Shown here: piece after piece, positions 1 through 8,065 of the stretch | How the letters are laid out: each line of letters opens with the position of its first letter | Numbering within the stretch: position 1 is the stretch's first letter | Source of the DNA: DZBG01 sp049241565 | Lineage (GTDB): Bacteria; Bdellovibrionota; Bacteriovoracia; Bacteriovoracales; Bacteriovoracaceae | Assembly (NCBI GenBank): GCA_049241565.1 | Contig: JBMLQL010000018.1 | Location: 87,897-151,896 of the forward strand | Direction of reading: 5' to 3' | Length of the DNA: 64,000 bases | Notes under the pieces: model-generated | What the model was told of the DNA's origin: nothing | Database searches by the model: none | The model's input: only the letters and a program-made list of their open reading frames with translations | Translations under genes and position numbers: made by a program

Positions 1-104
1 TAAATCACTTCTTAACCAGTATAAACTTCTCATGCTAGTTAGTTAACACAACTTCCTATTTTTAAGTAGGGCCAGTTCTTAGATTTGTGATGTACAATCT
101 TGGC

Positions 105-572
105 ATGACTGAAACTTCAAAGCTTACTATCTGGATTGATTCTGACGCCTGCCCGAAACCGATAAAAGAGGTCATCTATCGTGCCTCTCATCGACTGCAA
201 TTACCTGTTATTCTCGTGGCCAATTCTTATATGTCTGTTCCCCCTGGAACCTTAATTCGCTCCATCCAGGTTGATAAAGGAGCGGACGTTGCTGATCAAT
301 ATATTAATGATCATTGTGACATCAAAGATATTGTCGTCACTCAAGATATTCCCCTGGCCGCTTTGATTGTGGCGAAAGGGGCCGTTGCCATTAATCCGCG
401 AGGTGAGCTTTATACTGAAGATAATATCAGTGAGCGTCTGGCCATGCGTGATTTTATGAAAGAGTTAAGAGATAGCGGGACAGTCACTGGTGGGCCAGCT
501 CCATTCAATGCTAAGGATGTAGAGCAATTTGCTAATTCTCTGAATAAAATTTTAACAAAGTTGGTCAAATGA
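105..572 (+). CDS. yaiI: YaiI/YqxD family protein (UPF0178)
   Basis: UPF0178 protein of 155 residues, about the length of E. coli YaiI. The family signature is all present: IDSDACP near the N-terminus, then VANS, TQDIPLA and NPRGE. The family is thought to have a PIN/NYN-like fold, and the aspartates of IDSDACP and TQDIPLA would be the acidic cluster, so nuclease activity is plausible but unproven. In-frame GTG 87 and ATG 90 exist. Homologues begin just before the TIWIDSDA stretch, so ATG 105 is preferred; no clear ribosome site decides it. The stop overlaps the next gene's start (ATGA), implying coupled translation with the beta-lactamase gene. Confidence 0.9.
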   Translation: MTETSKLTIWIDSDACPKPIKEVIYRASHRLQLPVILVANSYMSVPPGTLIRSIQVDKGADVADQYINDHCDIKDIVVTQDIPLAALIVAKGAVAINPRGELYTEDNISERLAMRDFMKELRDSGTVTGGPAPFNAKDVEQFANSLNKILTKLVK

Positions 573-1366
573 AAAAAATAATAACTCTACTCTCTTTGAT
601 TGCTCTTACTGGTTGTGGTTCGATCAAATTACCCTCTAAAACAGAATCTTGTTTTTTACTCTACAACGTCAAAACTGGAGAATATGAAAAAACAATCGGT
701 GGCGCTCGTTGTGAAGAAAGACATTCACCTTGTTCGACTTTTAAAATTCCTTTGGCGGTCATGAGTTTTGATGCAGGTATTTTACGAGATGAAAATACTT
801 CTTTCCTTTGGGATGGCCGTCAAAGAATGCTTTCTGTTTGGAATCAAGATCAGTCGGCACTTTCTTGGATGCAGGATTCAGTCGTTTGGTACTCTCAAGA
901 AGTGACAAAAATTATGGGGGCCAAAAAACTTCAAAGCTATATGAATAAGTTTAGCTATGGAAATAAGGATTCTTCAGGTTCACTCACAACTTCTTGGCTG
1001 ACACCTAAAAATGAAGCTGAGGCCACGATAAAGATCTCAGCTTATGAGCAAGTCGATTTCATGAAAAAGCTCTGGAGTGGAACACTTCCGGTTTCAAAGA
1101 AGTCCATAGAGATCACTAAAAAGATTACTTATCTTGAAACATCAAAAAATGGTTATGTTTTGAATGGGAAAACAGGATCGGGGAGTCTTGGTCCAAACAG
1201 AGACAGACGCTTAGGCTGGTTTGTGGCCCATATTGAAGGCCAAGGAAAAGAATATATTGCTGTCTATACCTTCAATGACAAAGAACATATTAAAGACGCT
1301 GGCTTTGGAGGACCTGAGGCCAAGGAAGAAATGAAAAAGCAATTAGCGAAAATGAAGCTTTGGTAA
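569..1366 (+). CDS. Class D beta-lactamase (OXA-type), lipoprotein
   Basis: Serine beta-lactamase of class D, which hydrolyses beta-lactams through an acyl-enzyme. All class D motifs are visible: STFK at 56-59 (nucleophile Ser56, Lys59 expected to be carboxylated), SVV at 104-106 (S-x-V), YGN at 130-132 and KTG at 201-203. Trp143 sits where class D enzymes carry the Trp that shields the carboxylysine. The N-terminus is a lipoprotein signal with lipobox LTGC, so Cys16 would be lipidated and the enzyme tethered to a membrane facing the periplasm. Length 265 is normal. No mobile element or resistance cassette flanks it, so it looks chromosomal and intrinsic. BlaR-type sensor domains share this fold, but there is no sensor transmembrane region here. 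Confidence 0.93.
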   Translation: MKKIITLLSLIALTGCGSIKLPSKTESCFLLYNVKTGEYEKTIGGARCEERHSPCSTFKIPLAVMSFDAGILRDENTSFLWDGRQRMLSVWNQDQSALSWMQDSVVWYSQEVTKIMGAKKLQSYMNKFSYGNKDSSGSLTTSWLTPKNEAEATIKISAYEQVDFMKKLWSGTLPVSKKSIEITKKITYLETSKNGYVLNGKTGSGSLGPNRDRRLGWFVAHIEGQGKEYIAVYTFNDKEHIKDAGFGGPEAKEEMKKQLAKMKLW

Positions 1367-1369
1367 AAT

Positions 1370-1855
1370 CTACTCTTTAAAATAAACTTTAGGAGGCTCA
1401 CCTTCTTGAAAAACTTCAGGTGTGGGCCCTTGGACTTTAGTCAGCTCAATGGTTCTTCCGAAAAGAGAAAATCCAATAAAACCTCTGACCTTAATCGTGT
1501 TACTACCTTCTTGCCACATTTTGCATTTATAAGTGTGACCCCCTTCAGGGTCATAGATCGTTCCGGAGTCCCATGTTTCATCACCATCAAATTTGAGACC
1601 TGAGAGGATTTCAAGACCTAGAATATGCCGATCTTGAAGGGCCTTATCTGGATTCTCCGTATCTTTCATGTCGATGGATTCAGGGCGAATGGCGATGATT
1701 CGTCCATGATAAGAGTCTTCTTTTTTAAAAATCTTTATTTTTGCCTTCTGTTCCGGAGACCACCAGATACCCAAAATATCATCTGGGCCTGAGGCCAGAG
1801 ATGGTCCTGTAAAGGTAAGAATAAGTAAGGTCAGCGCCAAAAATCGATAAGTCAT
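1370..1855 (-). CDS. DUF2147 domain secreted protein
   Basis: Secreted protein with a signal peptide ending near SLASG, followed by one DUF2147 domain. Typical features are the ILGIWWSPEQKAKIKIF opening, a G-x-I-Y-D-P-E-x-G segment (GTIYDPEGG) and the closing RGFIGFSLFGRT. The domain is a small beta-barrel of unknown biochemical role found in envelope proteins. An in-frame GTG lies at 1864, but ATG 1855 has an AAAAGG ribosome site at good spacing and is chosen. The gene ends 3 bp from the beta-lactamase stop in convergent orientation, with no obvious terminator between them. Confidence 0.85.
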   Translation of the reverse strand: MTYRFLALTLLILTFTGPSLASGPDDILGIWWSPEQKAKIKIFKKEDSYHGRIIAIRPESIDMKDTENPDKALQDRHILGLEILSGLKFDGDETWDSGTIYDPEGGHTYKCKMWQEGSNTIKVRGFIGFSLFGRTIELTKVQGPTPEVFQEGEPPKVYFKE

Positions 1856-1977
1856 GAAAAACACCTTTTACCTTCTTATCTTAGAGGATGTTTCTGAGTT
1901 TGAAAGATAAAAACACTCTGGACAGATTGGAGAATCTTAAGATTTGATAGAAGGGTTCGTTTAATCAAAGGAATCCC

Positions 1978-2928
1978 GTGAAAATCTCCCATCTTTTAAT
2001 TGCTTTAACTCTTTTGCAGACTAACGTCTGGGCCCACGATGATCATGACTGGAGTTCAGATTATTTAGGATTTTTATCGGTTGAGTACACGGTGACTCCT
2101 GTTTCTTCAAGGAAGATCAAAAGAGCAAAACGAATTGATGTTGAATTTTATAAAGAAAAGCTTGCTATCTTTTCTGGTGATAAGGCCTTTAATGGACAAA
2201 TGATTAAAGAGCGTGGGACGGCGAAGAATTTAGATATCGCACGTGCCTTTCTTAAAGCGGAGTACGAAGCGGTGGGCTTTGAAGTCAGCCTTCAGCCTTT
2301 TTCAAGTGGAGTGAATTTTATTGCTGAAAAAAAGGGTCTAAAGAATCCAGAAAAAGTTCTTATCCTGAGCTCACATATTGATTCAGTAGGAAATAAAGGG
2401 GCCAACGATAATGGAACGGGGACAATTGGTCTGATGACTGTGGCCCAGGAGCTGGCCAAAAATAATTATGATTTTACTGTCCGTATCCTAGGTTTTGACC
2501 GCGAAGAAGTGGGACTTAAAGGTTCTGATGCTTATGTGGCCACTCTAGCGCAAAAAGAGAATATCATTGGGAATATCAATTTTGAGATGATGGGAACAAA
2601 TTCGCGTAAGGATGGGGCCTTCCATATTATCGATTGTAAATATGGGTACTCTCAGTTTTTAACAACTGAACTTAGTTCGGCCATCTCGACACTTTCTTTG
2701 CCACTGACTGTAGTGAAAGGGTGTACTGATCGCAGTGACCATGCTTCATTTTGGAGAAAGAAAATCCCAGCAGTGGTTGTTTCAGAAAATTTCTTTGGGG
2801 GAGACTCAGATTCTTGTTATCATGCTAAGTGTGATATTATGGATGACCGACTTGATTATGGTTATATGAGCTCAATCATGGAAGCCGTTCTAGAGGCTTC
2901 AGAAAAATTATTAGTAAAGGCAAAATAG
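1978..2928 (+). CDS. M28 family zinc metallopeptidase, secreted
   Basis: Probable exported aminopeptidase-type M28 peptidase with a co-catalytic dizinc site. An N-terminal signal peptide runs to about residue 19, followed by a His/Asp-rich stretch. Ligand candidates are His133 (SSHIDS), Asp144 (GANDNGTG, bridging), Glu176-Glu177 (DREEVG; base and ligand), Glu203 in NFEMMG, and His282 in CYHAKCD. Most M28 enzymes have Asp at the Glu203 position (DMIG), so this conservative swap is unusual. Cys220, 249, 280 and 285 could form disulfides. The start is GTG 1978, preceded by AAAGGA. The zinc-ribbon gene begins 3 bp after its stop. Confidence 0.88.
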   Translation: MKISHLLIALTLLQTNVWAHDDHDWSSDYLGFLSVEYTVTPVSSRKIKRAKRIDVEFYKEKLAIFSGDKAFNGQMIKERGTAKNLDIARAFLKAEYEAVGFEVSLQPFSSGVNFIAEKKGLKNPEKVLILSSHIDSVGNKGANDNGTGTIGLMTVAQELAKNNYDFTVRILGFDREEVGLKGSDAYVATLAQKENIIGNINFEMMGTNSRKDGAFHIIDCKYGYSQFLTTELSSAISTLSLPLTVVKGCTDRSDHASFWRKKIPAVVVSENFFGGDSDSCYHAKCDIMDDRLDYGYMSSIMEAVLEASEKLLVKAK

Positions 2929-2931
2929 TCT

Positions 2932-3291
2932 ATGTCAGAGAATGAATTAAGTGATGAGATCTTTTTAGGAGTTATGGATTTGAATGAAGCCAAAACTCAT
3001 CAGATTAGACTTAAAAATCAGAATATTCATTTAAATTTTAAAACTCACGGTGAAACCTGTACCACTGGCTGTAAAGTGACAGTAGAGGTCTGGGGAAATG
3101 CCGAAGATAAAGATTTTATTCAAAAGTATTTTCAAGATGAGTTTAGAAAGAATCTCGGTGGGCATCAGATAAATCCTGAGGCCTTTGCCGGAGTTTTTGA
3201 TCCTTCGGCCACGGAAGTGATCTGTCAGGCCTGTGGAACTAAGTTCGCACCAACGAGCAACGAGTGCCCAGATTGCGGTTTGATGTATTAG
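2932..3291 (+). CDS. Hypothetical protein with C-terminal zinc ribbon
   Basis: No family recognised. The protein is 119 residues, acidic, without signal peptide. The C-terminal 25 residues form a zinc ribbon of two CxxC knuckles (CQAC and CPDC). A further C-x3-C pair (CTTGC) lies near residues 43-47. It sits 3 bp downstream of the M28 peptidase and is probably cotranscribed with it, although it is predicted cytoplasmic while the peptidase is exported. Its last 4 bases overlap the end of the convergent arfB gene. Confidence 0.75.
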   Translation: MSENELSDEIFLGVMDLNEAKTHQIRLKNQNIHLNFKTHGETCTTGCKVTVEVWGNAEDKDFIQKYFQDEFRKNLGGHQINPEAFAGVFDPSATEVICQACGTKFAPTSNECPDCGLMY

Positions 3292-3689
3292 TAATCCGCC
3301 TTTCGGTTTCTCTTTTTTTCTGACTCAATTTTTTTCCCTTTAAGGCGCTTTTCAATGGCCGACCGCTTAGGCTTGGTCTTTTTGCGTGGCTTGGGCGGAA
3401 AGCGAACTTCCTCAAGCATGGCATGGAGTTTACTGACGCAATCGTCAATATTGGCCTTCTGGGTGCGATTTTTTTGACTGGTGATCTGAACAAGACCGCT
3501 GTCGATAATATAATTGCCGTAGCGCTCTCTAAAGCGCTGCTTGATCTCTTGAGAAATAGACTCTGAGATTGAAATATGCCAATACATCACCGCTTTTGTA
3601 TTCACTTTATTAATATTTTGTCCACCGGCCCCTGAACTTCGAGCAAAAGAGAAGGTAAATTCAGAAAAGGGTATTTTTATTCTATCCAT
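3288..3689 (-). CDS. arfB: Alternative ribosome-rescue factor ArfB (peptidyl-tRNA hydrolase)
   Basis: ArfB/YaeJ-type release factor that hydrolyses peptidyl-tRNA on ribosomes stalled without a stop codon. The catalytic GGQ is at residues 22-24 in the context RSSGAGGQNINKVNT, which is the family signature. There is no codon-recognition domain. The C-terminal tail from about residue 100 is strongly basic (KPRKKTKPKR and later KK/RK runs), matching the tail that sits in the empty mRNA channel in E. coli ArfB. The length of 133 is close to the 140 of E. coli. Confidence 0.93.
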   Translation of the reverse strand: MDRIKIPFSEFTFSFARSSGAGGQNINKVNTKAVMYWHISISESISQEIKQRFRERYGNYIIDSGLVQITSQKNRTQKANIDDCVSKLHAMLEEVRFPPKPRKKTKPKRSAIEKRLKGKKIESEKKRNRKADY

Positions 3690-3708
3690 AGATAAGTAGA
3701 ATTATAGC

Positions 3709-3966
3709 ATGAGTGCTAAGCTTTGGTATGTGTATATTATTCAGACAGAAAAGGGGATCTTGTACACAGGGATTACGACAGATATTGACCGTCGCTTCTC
3801 GGAGCATCTTTTTGAGTCTAAAAAAGGAGCCAAATTTTTTCGAGGATCGGTTCCTGAGAAAATTGTTTACCGTGAAGAGTGTGATTCTCGCTCAAGTGCT
3901 AGTAAGAGAGAAGTCCAAATCAAAAAGATGAAACGGGCCGATAAATTAAGGATGTGTTTTGGATAA
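3709..3966 (+). CDS. GIY-YIG nuclease-like protein (YhbQ/UPF0213 type)
   Basis: Single-domain GIY-YIG protein of 85 residues. The motif is split as YVYIIQ and LYTGITTDIDRRFSEH, with the conserved Arg in DIDRR and a Glu (REVQIKKM) near the C-terminus. Members of this group are small stand-alone proteins whose physiological substrate is not settled. The start of the next gene overlaps its end by 8 bp, so it is probably the first gene of an operon with the GreA-like factor. Confidence 0.88.
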   Translation: MSAKLWYVYIIQTEKGILYTGITTDIDRRFSEHLFESKKGAKFFRGSVPEKIVYREECDSRSSASKREVQIKKMKRADKLRMCFG

Positions 3967-4429
3967 GCATAAAATAATTAACGAACTTATTGTTTTGGTT
4001 CAAGACGAACTTCAGAAAGCGGAGGAAGCTTTTGCTTCAACTAATGCACTTGCTACTGAAGGGGACGTGAAACAAGAGAGTAAATATGATACTCGAGGCA
4101 TTGAAGCGGGCTACCTGGCCGGTGCTCAAAAAAAACGAGTAGAAGAATTAAAGTTTGATCTGCATAAACTTGAGGAACTTCTTCACTTTGAGTTTAAACA
4201 GACGGATGAAGTAGTCTTGGGTTCAATTGTGACTGTGGATATGGGAAAAATGAAGAGAACCTATTTTATCTCACCTAGCTTCGGAGGTGTTCACCTCAAT
4301 GAGCAAGGCAGAGATCTTCATGTTATCACTCCGGTTTCTCCTGTTGGTGAGGCCATGCTGGGACTGAGCGAGGGTGATGAGTTTGAGTTTGATTCATCAA
4401 AAAATTATACTATTTTAAAGATAAACTAA
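3959..4429 (+). CDS. GreA/GreB-family transcription factor-like protein
   Basis: Two-part protein of 156 residues. Residues 1-75 are a predicted antiparallel coiled coil carrying the conserved ESKYDTRGIEAGYLAGAQ segment seen in a GreA-related family. Residues 85-156 are a GreA/GreB C-terminal (FKBP-like) domain (LGSIVTVDMG, then SPVGEAMLGLSEGDEFEF). It would bind RNA polymerase near the secondary channel. Whether it stimulates cleavage cannot be told from sequence. The start is an unusual TTG at 3959, overlapping the upstream GIY-YIG gene by 8 bp; no ATG is available before the coiled coil. Two more proteins with this C-terminal domain occur at 19643 and 46797. Confidence 0.82.
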   Translation: MDKHKIINELIVLVQDELQKAEEAFASTNALATEGDVKQESKYDTRGIEAGYLAGAQKKRVEELKFDLHKLEELLHFEFKQTDEVVLGSIVTVDMGKMKRTYFISPSFGGVHLNEQGRDLHVITPVSPVGEAMLGLSEGDEFEFDSSKNYTILKIN

Positions 4430-4437
4430 GGACCGTT

Positions 4438-5010
4438 GTGCTGTTGTTTCTTTTTCAAATCATTGTCAAACTCACTGGCTGGAAGTTTATCAATAAAATT
4501 CCAACTGATATCGGCCCTCATGTCATGGTGGGTGCTCCTCATACGTCAAACTATGATTTTATCCCGGCCATGGGTGTGGCCTATCATTTGAGACCAAATG
4601 CTAAGTTTGTCATTAAGAGTGATTGGTTAAAATTTCCTATGGGGCCAATTTTTAAAGCTCTAGGTGCTATTGGCGTAAATAGAGAACTTATTAAACAAGG
4701 GAAGGTGGAGAGTTCAACGGATCTTTTCGCTAATCTTTTTAAAGAGCATAAAAATCTTGTTCTGATGATTTCACCAGAAGGGACGAGAAGCCCAGTTGAA
4801 GACTGGAAGAGTGGATTTTATTATATCGCTCAGAAGGCAGGAGTTCCAATCGTTCTTGGCTACGCAGATTATGCCAAAAAAGAGTTTGGCCTAGGAATGG
4901 TGATTTACCCTACAGATTTTGAAGCCGATATGAAAAAAATGGCAGACTTTTACCGTGATGTTCAAGGATGCAACCCTTTAAATTTTAAATTAGATAAACG
5001 CTTTAAATAA
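4438..5010 (+). CDS. Lysophospholipid acyltransferase family protein (PlsC-like)
   Basis: Acyltransferase-domain protein of 190 residues. It carries the catalytic HX4D motif at His35-Asp40 (PHTSNYDF) and the substrate-binding SPEGTRS at 112-118. An N-terminal hydrophobic stretch would place it at the inner membrane. PlsC-type enzymes transfer an acyl chain to a lysophospholipid, commonly 1-acylglycerol 3-phosphate. The protein is shorter than E. coli PlsC (245), so it may be one of the compact paralogues rather than the main PlsC. The start codon is GTG at 4438, 9 bp after the preceding stop, suggesting an operon. Confidence 0.87.
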   Translation: MLLFLFQIIVKLTGWKFINKIPTDIGPHVMVGAPHTSNYDFIPAMGVAYHLRPNAKFVIKSDWLKFPMGPIFKALGAIGVNRELIKQGKVESSTDLFANLFKEHKNLVLMISPEGTRSPVEDWKSGFYYIAQKAGVPIVLGYADYAKKEFGLGMVIYPTDFEADMKKMADFYRDVQGCNPLNFKLDKRFK

Positions 5011-5022
5011 AAAAAGAAGAAA

Positions 5023-5901
5023 ATGAAACCACACTCACTTGGCATTATTCAAATTATCCTTTCTGGTCTGATGTTTAGCTTTATTGGTCTTGTGGGAAAG
5101 ATCGCTTTTGAGCGCGGAATCCTATCTATGGAACTCTTGGGCTACCGCTTTGTCTTTTCTGTGGCGATTCTCTTCCTTTATATGATGATTTTTAATCGCT
5201 CTCTTTTAAAGACGAGTTTTAAAAATATCCTCTTGTTTTCGGCCTTAGGGATCGGCGGATACTCGATGATGGCGATTAATTTCTTTTTTGCCTTAGAGAG
5301 TATTTCAGCTTCTCTCTGCGTTTTACTTCTTTATACTTATCCCATTATCGTGGCCCTTATTGGACATTTCTTTTTGAATGAAAAAATATCAAAACAGAAA
5401 GCTATTTATTTTGTCCTCGCCCTGATTGGTCTGGTGATGCTTGTTTCTGGAGAAATTGAAGTGCGACAAATGCAAGGACTGATTTTCGGTCTGTTGTCAG
5501 CTATCTTTTATAGTCTTTATATCGTTCTCTCTAAGGTCTATATCAAAGAGACACCGGCCTTTACCGCTATTTTTTATGTTCAGCTGGCCTCGGCCATCTT
5601 AGCGGTCTCACTTTCATTCACAAGCTTTGAGCGCTATTTCTCAGTGATTGAACATTCTTACGGACTGATTTTATTCTTTGCCCTGGTGAGTACTTTAGGG
5701 GCCATGGTTTTATTTATGGCGGGACTTAAAAAAATTAAGAGCTGGGAAGCGTCGATTCTGAGTCTTGCTGAACCTCTTTTTGGGGTTCTTCTCTCAGTCT
5801 TTTTTCTAGGTGATCAGCTCAATGTTCTTAAAGTCAGTGGGGGATTATTAGTTCTTGTCTCGCTGGCGTTTATATCGCTGCCTCAGAAAAATAAAATTTA
5901 G
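5023..5901 (+). CDS. DMT superfamily transporter (EamA family)
   Basis: Integral inner-membrane protein of 292 residues with about ten hydrophobic segments, arranged as two EamA repeats of five. Repeat 1 opens with LGIIQIILSGLMFSFIGL and repeat 2 with MQGLIFGLLSAIFYSLYIVLSK. A conserved Glu/Pro-containing helix is seen near the end (SLAEPLFGVLLSVFFLGD). EamA proteins export amino acids or other small metabolites; the substrate cannot be inferred. It follows the acyltransferase by 12 bp and overlaps the convergent PAP2 gene by 4 bp. Confidence 0.9.
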   Translation: MKPHSLGIIQIILSGLMFSFIGLVGKIAFERGILSMELLGYRFVFSVAILFLYMMIFNRSLLKTSFKNILLFSALGIGGYSMMAINFFFALESISASLCVLLLYTYPIIVALIGHFFLNEKISKQKAIYFVLALIGLVMLVSGEIEVRQMQGLIFGLLSAIFYSLYIVLSKVYIKETPAFTAIFYVQLASAILAVSLSFTSFERYFSVIEHSYGLILFFALVSTLGAMVLFMAGLKKIKSWEASILSLAEPLFGVLLSVFFLGDQLNVLKVSGGLLVLVSLAFISLPQKNKI

Positions 5902-6608
5902 TATTCATAGTGCATGGCAATTCCCTTTGTTTGGGAGTCAAGAATGGGCACTACTGAGACAGATGATTTATTTGATTGTTGAAGTCTCTGAATTCCCCAG
6001 CCGTAAGCAAGTCCAATAGTTGCTCCAGCAAGGACATCGTGAACCCTGTGTTTATTATCGTTGACTCGGCTTGCTCCAGTGAGAAGAGAGATACTCATGG
6101 CAGGAACTCCCCATTTCCAACCATGTTCTGCCCAAACATAACCACTGAAAGCAAAGACAGTTGCAGAATGACCAGATGGAAATGAGTTTCTTTGAGAATG
6201 ATCGTGAGGTCTTGGTTCTCTCACAATATATTTCAAAACAGTTGTTGTCCCACCTGCATAAGCTGTGGCCTTAAACATCCCGAGGGCCTTCTGATATGCT
6301 TGTGGGTCTCCGCTATATCCTAAGATAATATTGGTAAGAACATAGGCCGCATTGGGAACAAGCTGGCCCGCTATATCTCCATAATTGGAGAGATCTCCAA
6401 GTGGTCTATTGTTAACAATCTTATTATGACCTCGGTCTATTTCTTCTTCAAAGATAATAGCAAGAGCAGTGAGGGAGCCGCCGGCGTAAAGAAAATAGCG
6501 GGCCTCTTTTCCAGTGGGTGAGAGTAGTTCGTTTTTAAAATCTTTGCTGTTCCAAGCGAAAGCTGAGTAGCTGATGAGAGCAAGAGTAATTAAGAATATT
6601 TTTTTCAT
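5898..6608 (-). CDS. PAP2-family phosphatase
   Basis: Type 2 phosphatidic acid phosphatase/acid phosphatase family. The three active-site motifs are intact: K126-x6-R133-P134, PSGH at 144-147 with catalytic His147, and S180-R181-x5-H187-x3-D191. The N-terminus is a signal peptide (cleavage near SAFAW). Several hydrophobic helices follow, so the active site probably faces the periplasm. Likely substrates are lipid or isoprenoid phosphates, but this cannot be decided. The gene is convergent with the EamA gene and divergent from the exonuclease fusion gene, with 159 bp between them. Confidence 0.9.
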   Translation of the reverse strand: MKKIFLITLALISYSAFAWNSKDFKNELLSPTGKEARYFLYAGGSLTALAIIFEEEIDRGHNKIVNNRPLGDLSNYGDIAGQLVPNAAYVLTNIILGYSGDPQAYQKALGMFKATAYAGGTTTVLKYIVREPRPHDHSQRNSFPSGHSATVFAFSGYVWAEHGWKWGVPAMSISLLTGASRVNDNKHRVHDVLAGATIGLAYGWGIQRLQQSNKSSVSVVPILDSQTKGIAMHYEY

Positions 6609-6767
6609 GGTAAAATTGTATTCTCTGGGACATTTTCCTCCTAGGTATTTTAAGTTTTAGGGCAGTTAATTTATCTTAATGAAATGGGATATAAGACTAT
6701 TTTAGACAAGTGGTCAAAAAAGCCTTTTTCACTAGTAACTTAGTCTGAAAAATTCTAGATTAAAAAC

Positions 6768-8012
6768 ATGAATCGTTACGCAGTCATAGATTTAGAAACC
6801 ACTGGTGGAAGTGCCTACTCTCATAAAATTATTGAGATTGGGATTATTCTCATCGATGGCGCTGAGATTGTGGGACAATTCTCCTCTTTTATTGATCCTG
6901 AGCGAGATATTCCCTACGGCATCACTAGACTCACAGGAATCAATGATTCCATGGTGGCCGGGGCCCCAAAATTTTATCAATTGGCCAAAAAAATTATTGA
7001 ACTTACCGAAGGTCGCATCTTTGTGGCCCATAATGTTCACTTCGATTACTCCTTTGTGCATAAAGAATTCTCTGATCTAGGGTACAGCTTCAAGGCCGAA
7101 AAACTTTGCACCGTGAGACTGGCCCGAGAGCATTTCCCTGGTTTCTCAACTTACTCCTTAGGACCATTGTGTAAGTCCTTAGGGATAAAATTAGAGAAGG
7201 CCCACCGAGCGTTAGATGATGCCAAGGCCAGTGCTGAAATTCTTCTTAAAGTTTTAAATAATGATAAAAAAATTATTCCGGAGAAACTTGCTTTTCCTCC
7301 TCATTTCAAGAGCGATGAATATGAAGCTCTCCCTTCAGAAGTCGGCGTCTATGAATTTTTTGATCAGGATGGATTTCTTTTGTATGTGGGGAAGAGTCGC
7401 TATATAAAATCTAGAGTGGCGAGCCATTTTAAAGTCGATTTTGAACGCAAAAATGAGCTTCAATTTAAAAATCAGATCAGTAGTGTGAAAGCGACTAAAA
7501 CATTCTCTGAACTTCTGGCCTTACTTTTAGAAGATGCTTGGATTAAAGAAAAAAGGCCTCGGTATAATATTAGTAACAGGCGTATCAGAGAAGAGTATGG
7601 AGTTTACGAGGATCAATTAGTGAGTGGCGAGTGGAGTCTGACCATTAAAAAAATTCATAATGATCTGACACCTCTTATCGCTGTCAAAACTCGCCGTAGT
7701 GGAGAGTTCTATATAAAAAAAATAATGAATCTTGCCTTATCTGTTCCGGGAGAAGAGTCTCTTCGTGACAAAGTTCTTAAGCTTATTCAGAATCAACATT
7801 ATCCTTATGCTAATTTTAATATCATTGAAGATTCTGTCGTCATCAAGGTCAGAGAGTCGGCCCTTACTGAGGCCGAGGTTTATAACCGTGAGGATGGGGA
7901 ACTTCTGGAAACCTATAAACTTCGAGAGAGTTTGGACTCAAGAAGCATTATCATGGCCTATACGGCCAAAAAACGTTTAAAAATCGTCCCTTTTTACCAT
8001 GAAAACATGTAA
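6768..8012 (+). CDS. DEDDh exonuclease - UvrC-type GIY-YIG fusion protein
   Basis: Two nuclease modules in one 414-residue chain. Residues 1-165 are a DnaQ-like 3'-5' exonuclease: VIDLETTG carries the first Asp and Glu, VAHNVHFDYSF the second acidic site, and KAHRALDDAKAS the His and last Asp of DEDDh. Residues 195-275 are a GIY-YIG domain of UvrC type (SEVGVYEFFDQDGFLLYVGKS, with Arg and a late Glu in LLEDAWIKEKRPRYN). The C-terminal 130 residues have no named domain. Similar fusions are known in other phyla and are assumed to act in DNA repair. There is no UvrC HhH domain or second nuclease. Confidence 0.9.
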   Translation: MNRYAVIDLETTGGSAYSHKIIEIGIILIDGAEIVGQFSSFIDPERDIPYGITRLTGINDSMVAGAPKFYQLAKKIIELTEGRIFVAHNVHFDYSFVHKEFSDLGYSFKAEKLCTVRLAREHFPGFSTYSLGPLCKSLGIKLEKAHRALDDAKASAEILLKVLNNDKKIIPEKLAFPPHFKSDEYEALPSEVGVYEFFDQDGFLLYVGKSRYIKSRVASHFKVDFERKNELQFKNQISSVKATKTFSELLALLLEDAWIKEKRPRYNISNRRIREEYGVYEDQLVSGEWSLTIKKIHNDLTPLIAVKTRRSGEFYIKKIMNLALSVPGEESLRDKVLKLIQNQHYPYANFNIIEDSVVIKVRESALTEAEVYNREDGELLETYKLRESLDSRSIIMAYTAKKRLKIVPFYHENM

Positions 8013-8065
8013 TTAATATCCTGTTTGATTGCTCCTATGTCCCTCCTTGGGTAGTATCCGGCCCT

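Noticed and set aside
1406..1603. Plus-strand frame of 65 codons inside the DUF2147 gene
   Set aside because: It is antisense to a recognisable protein and has no ribosome site or homology.
6714..6730. AAAAAAGCCTTTTT as a terminator for the PAP2 gene
   Set aside because: It lies in the divergent promoter region upstream of both genes, and the stem has little GC content.
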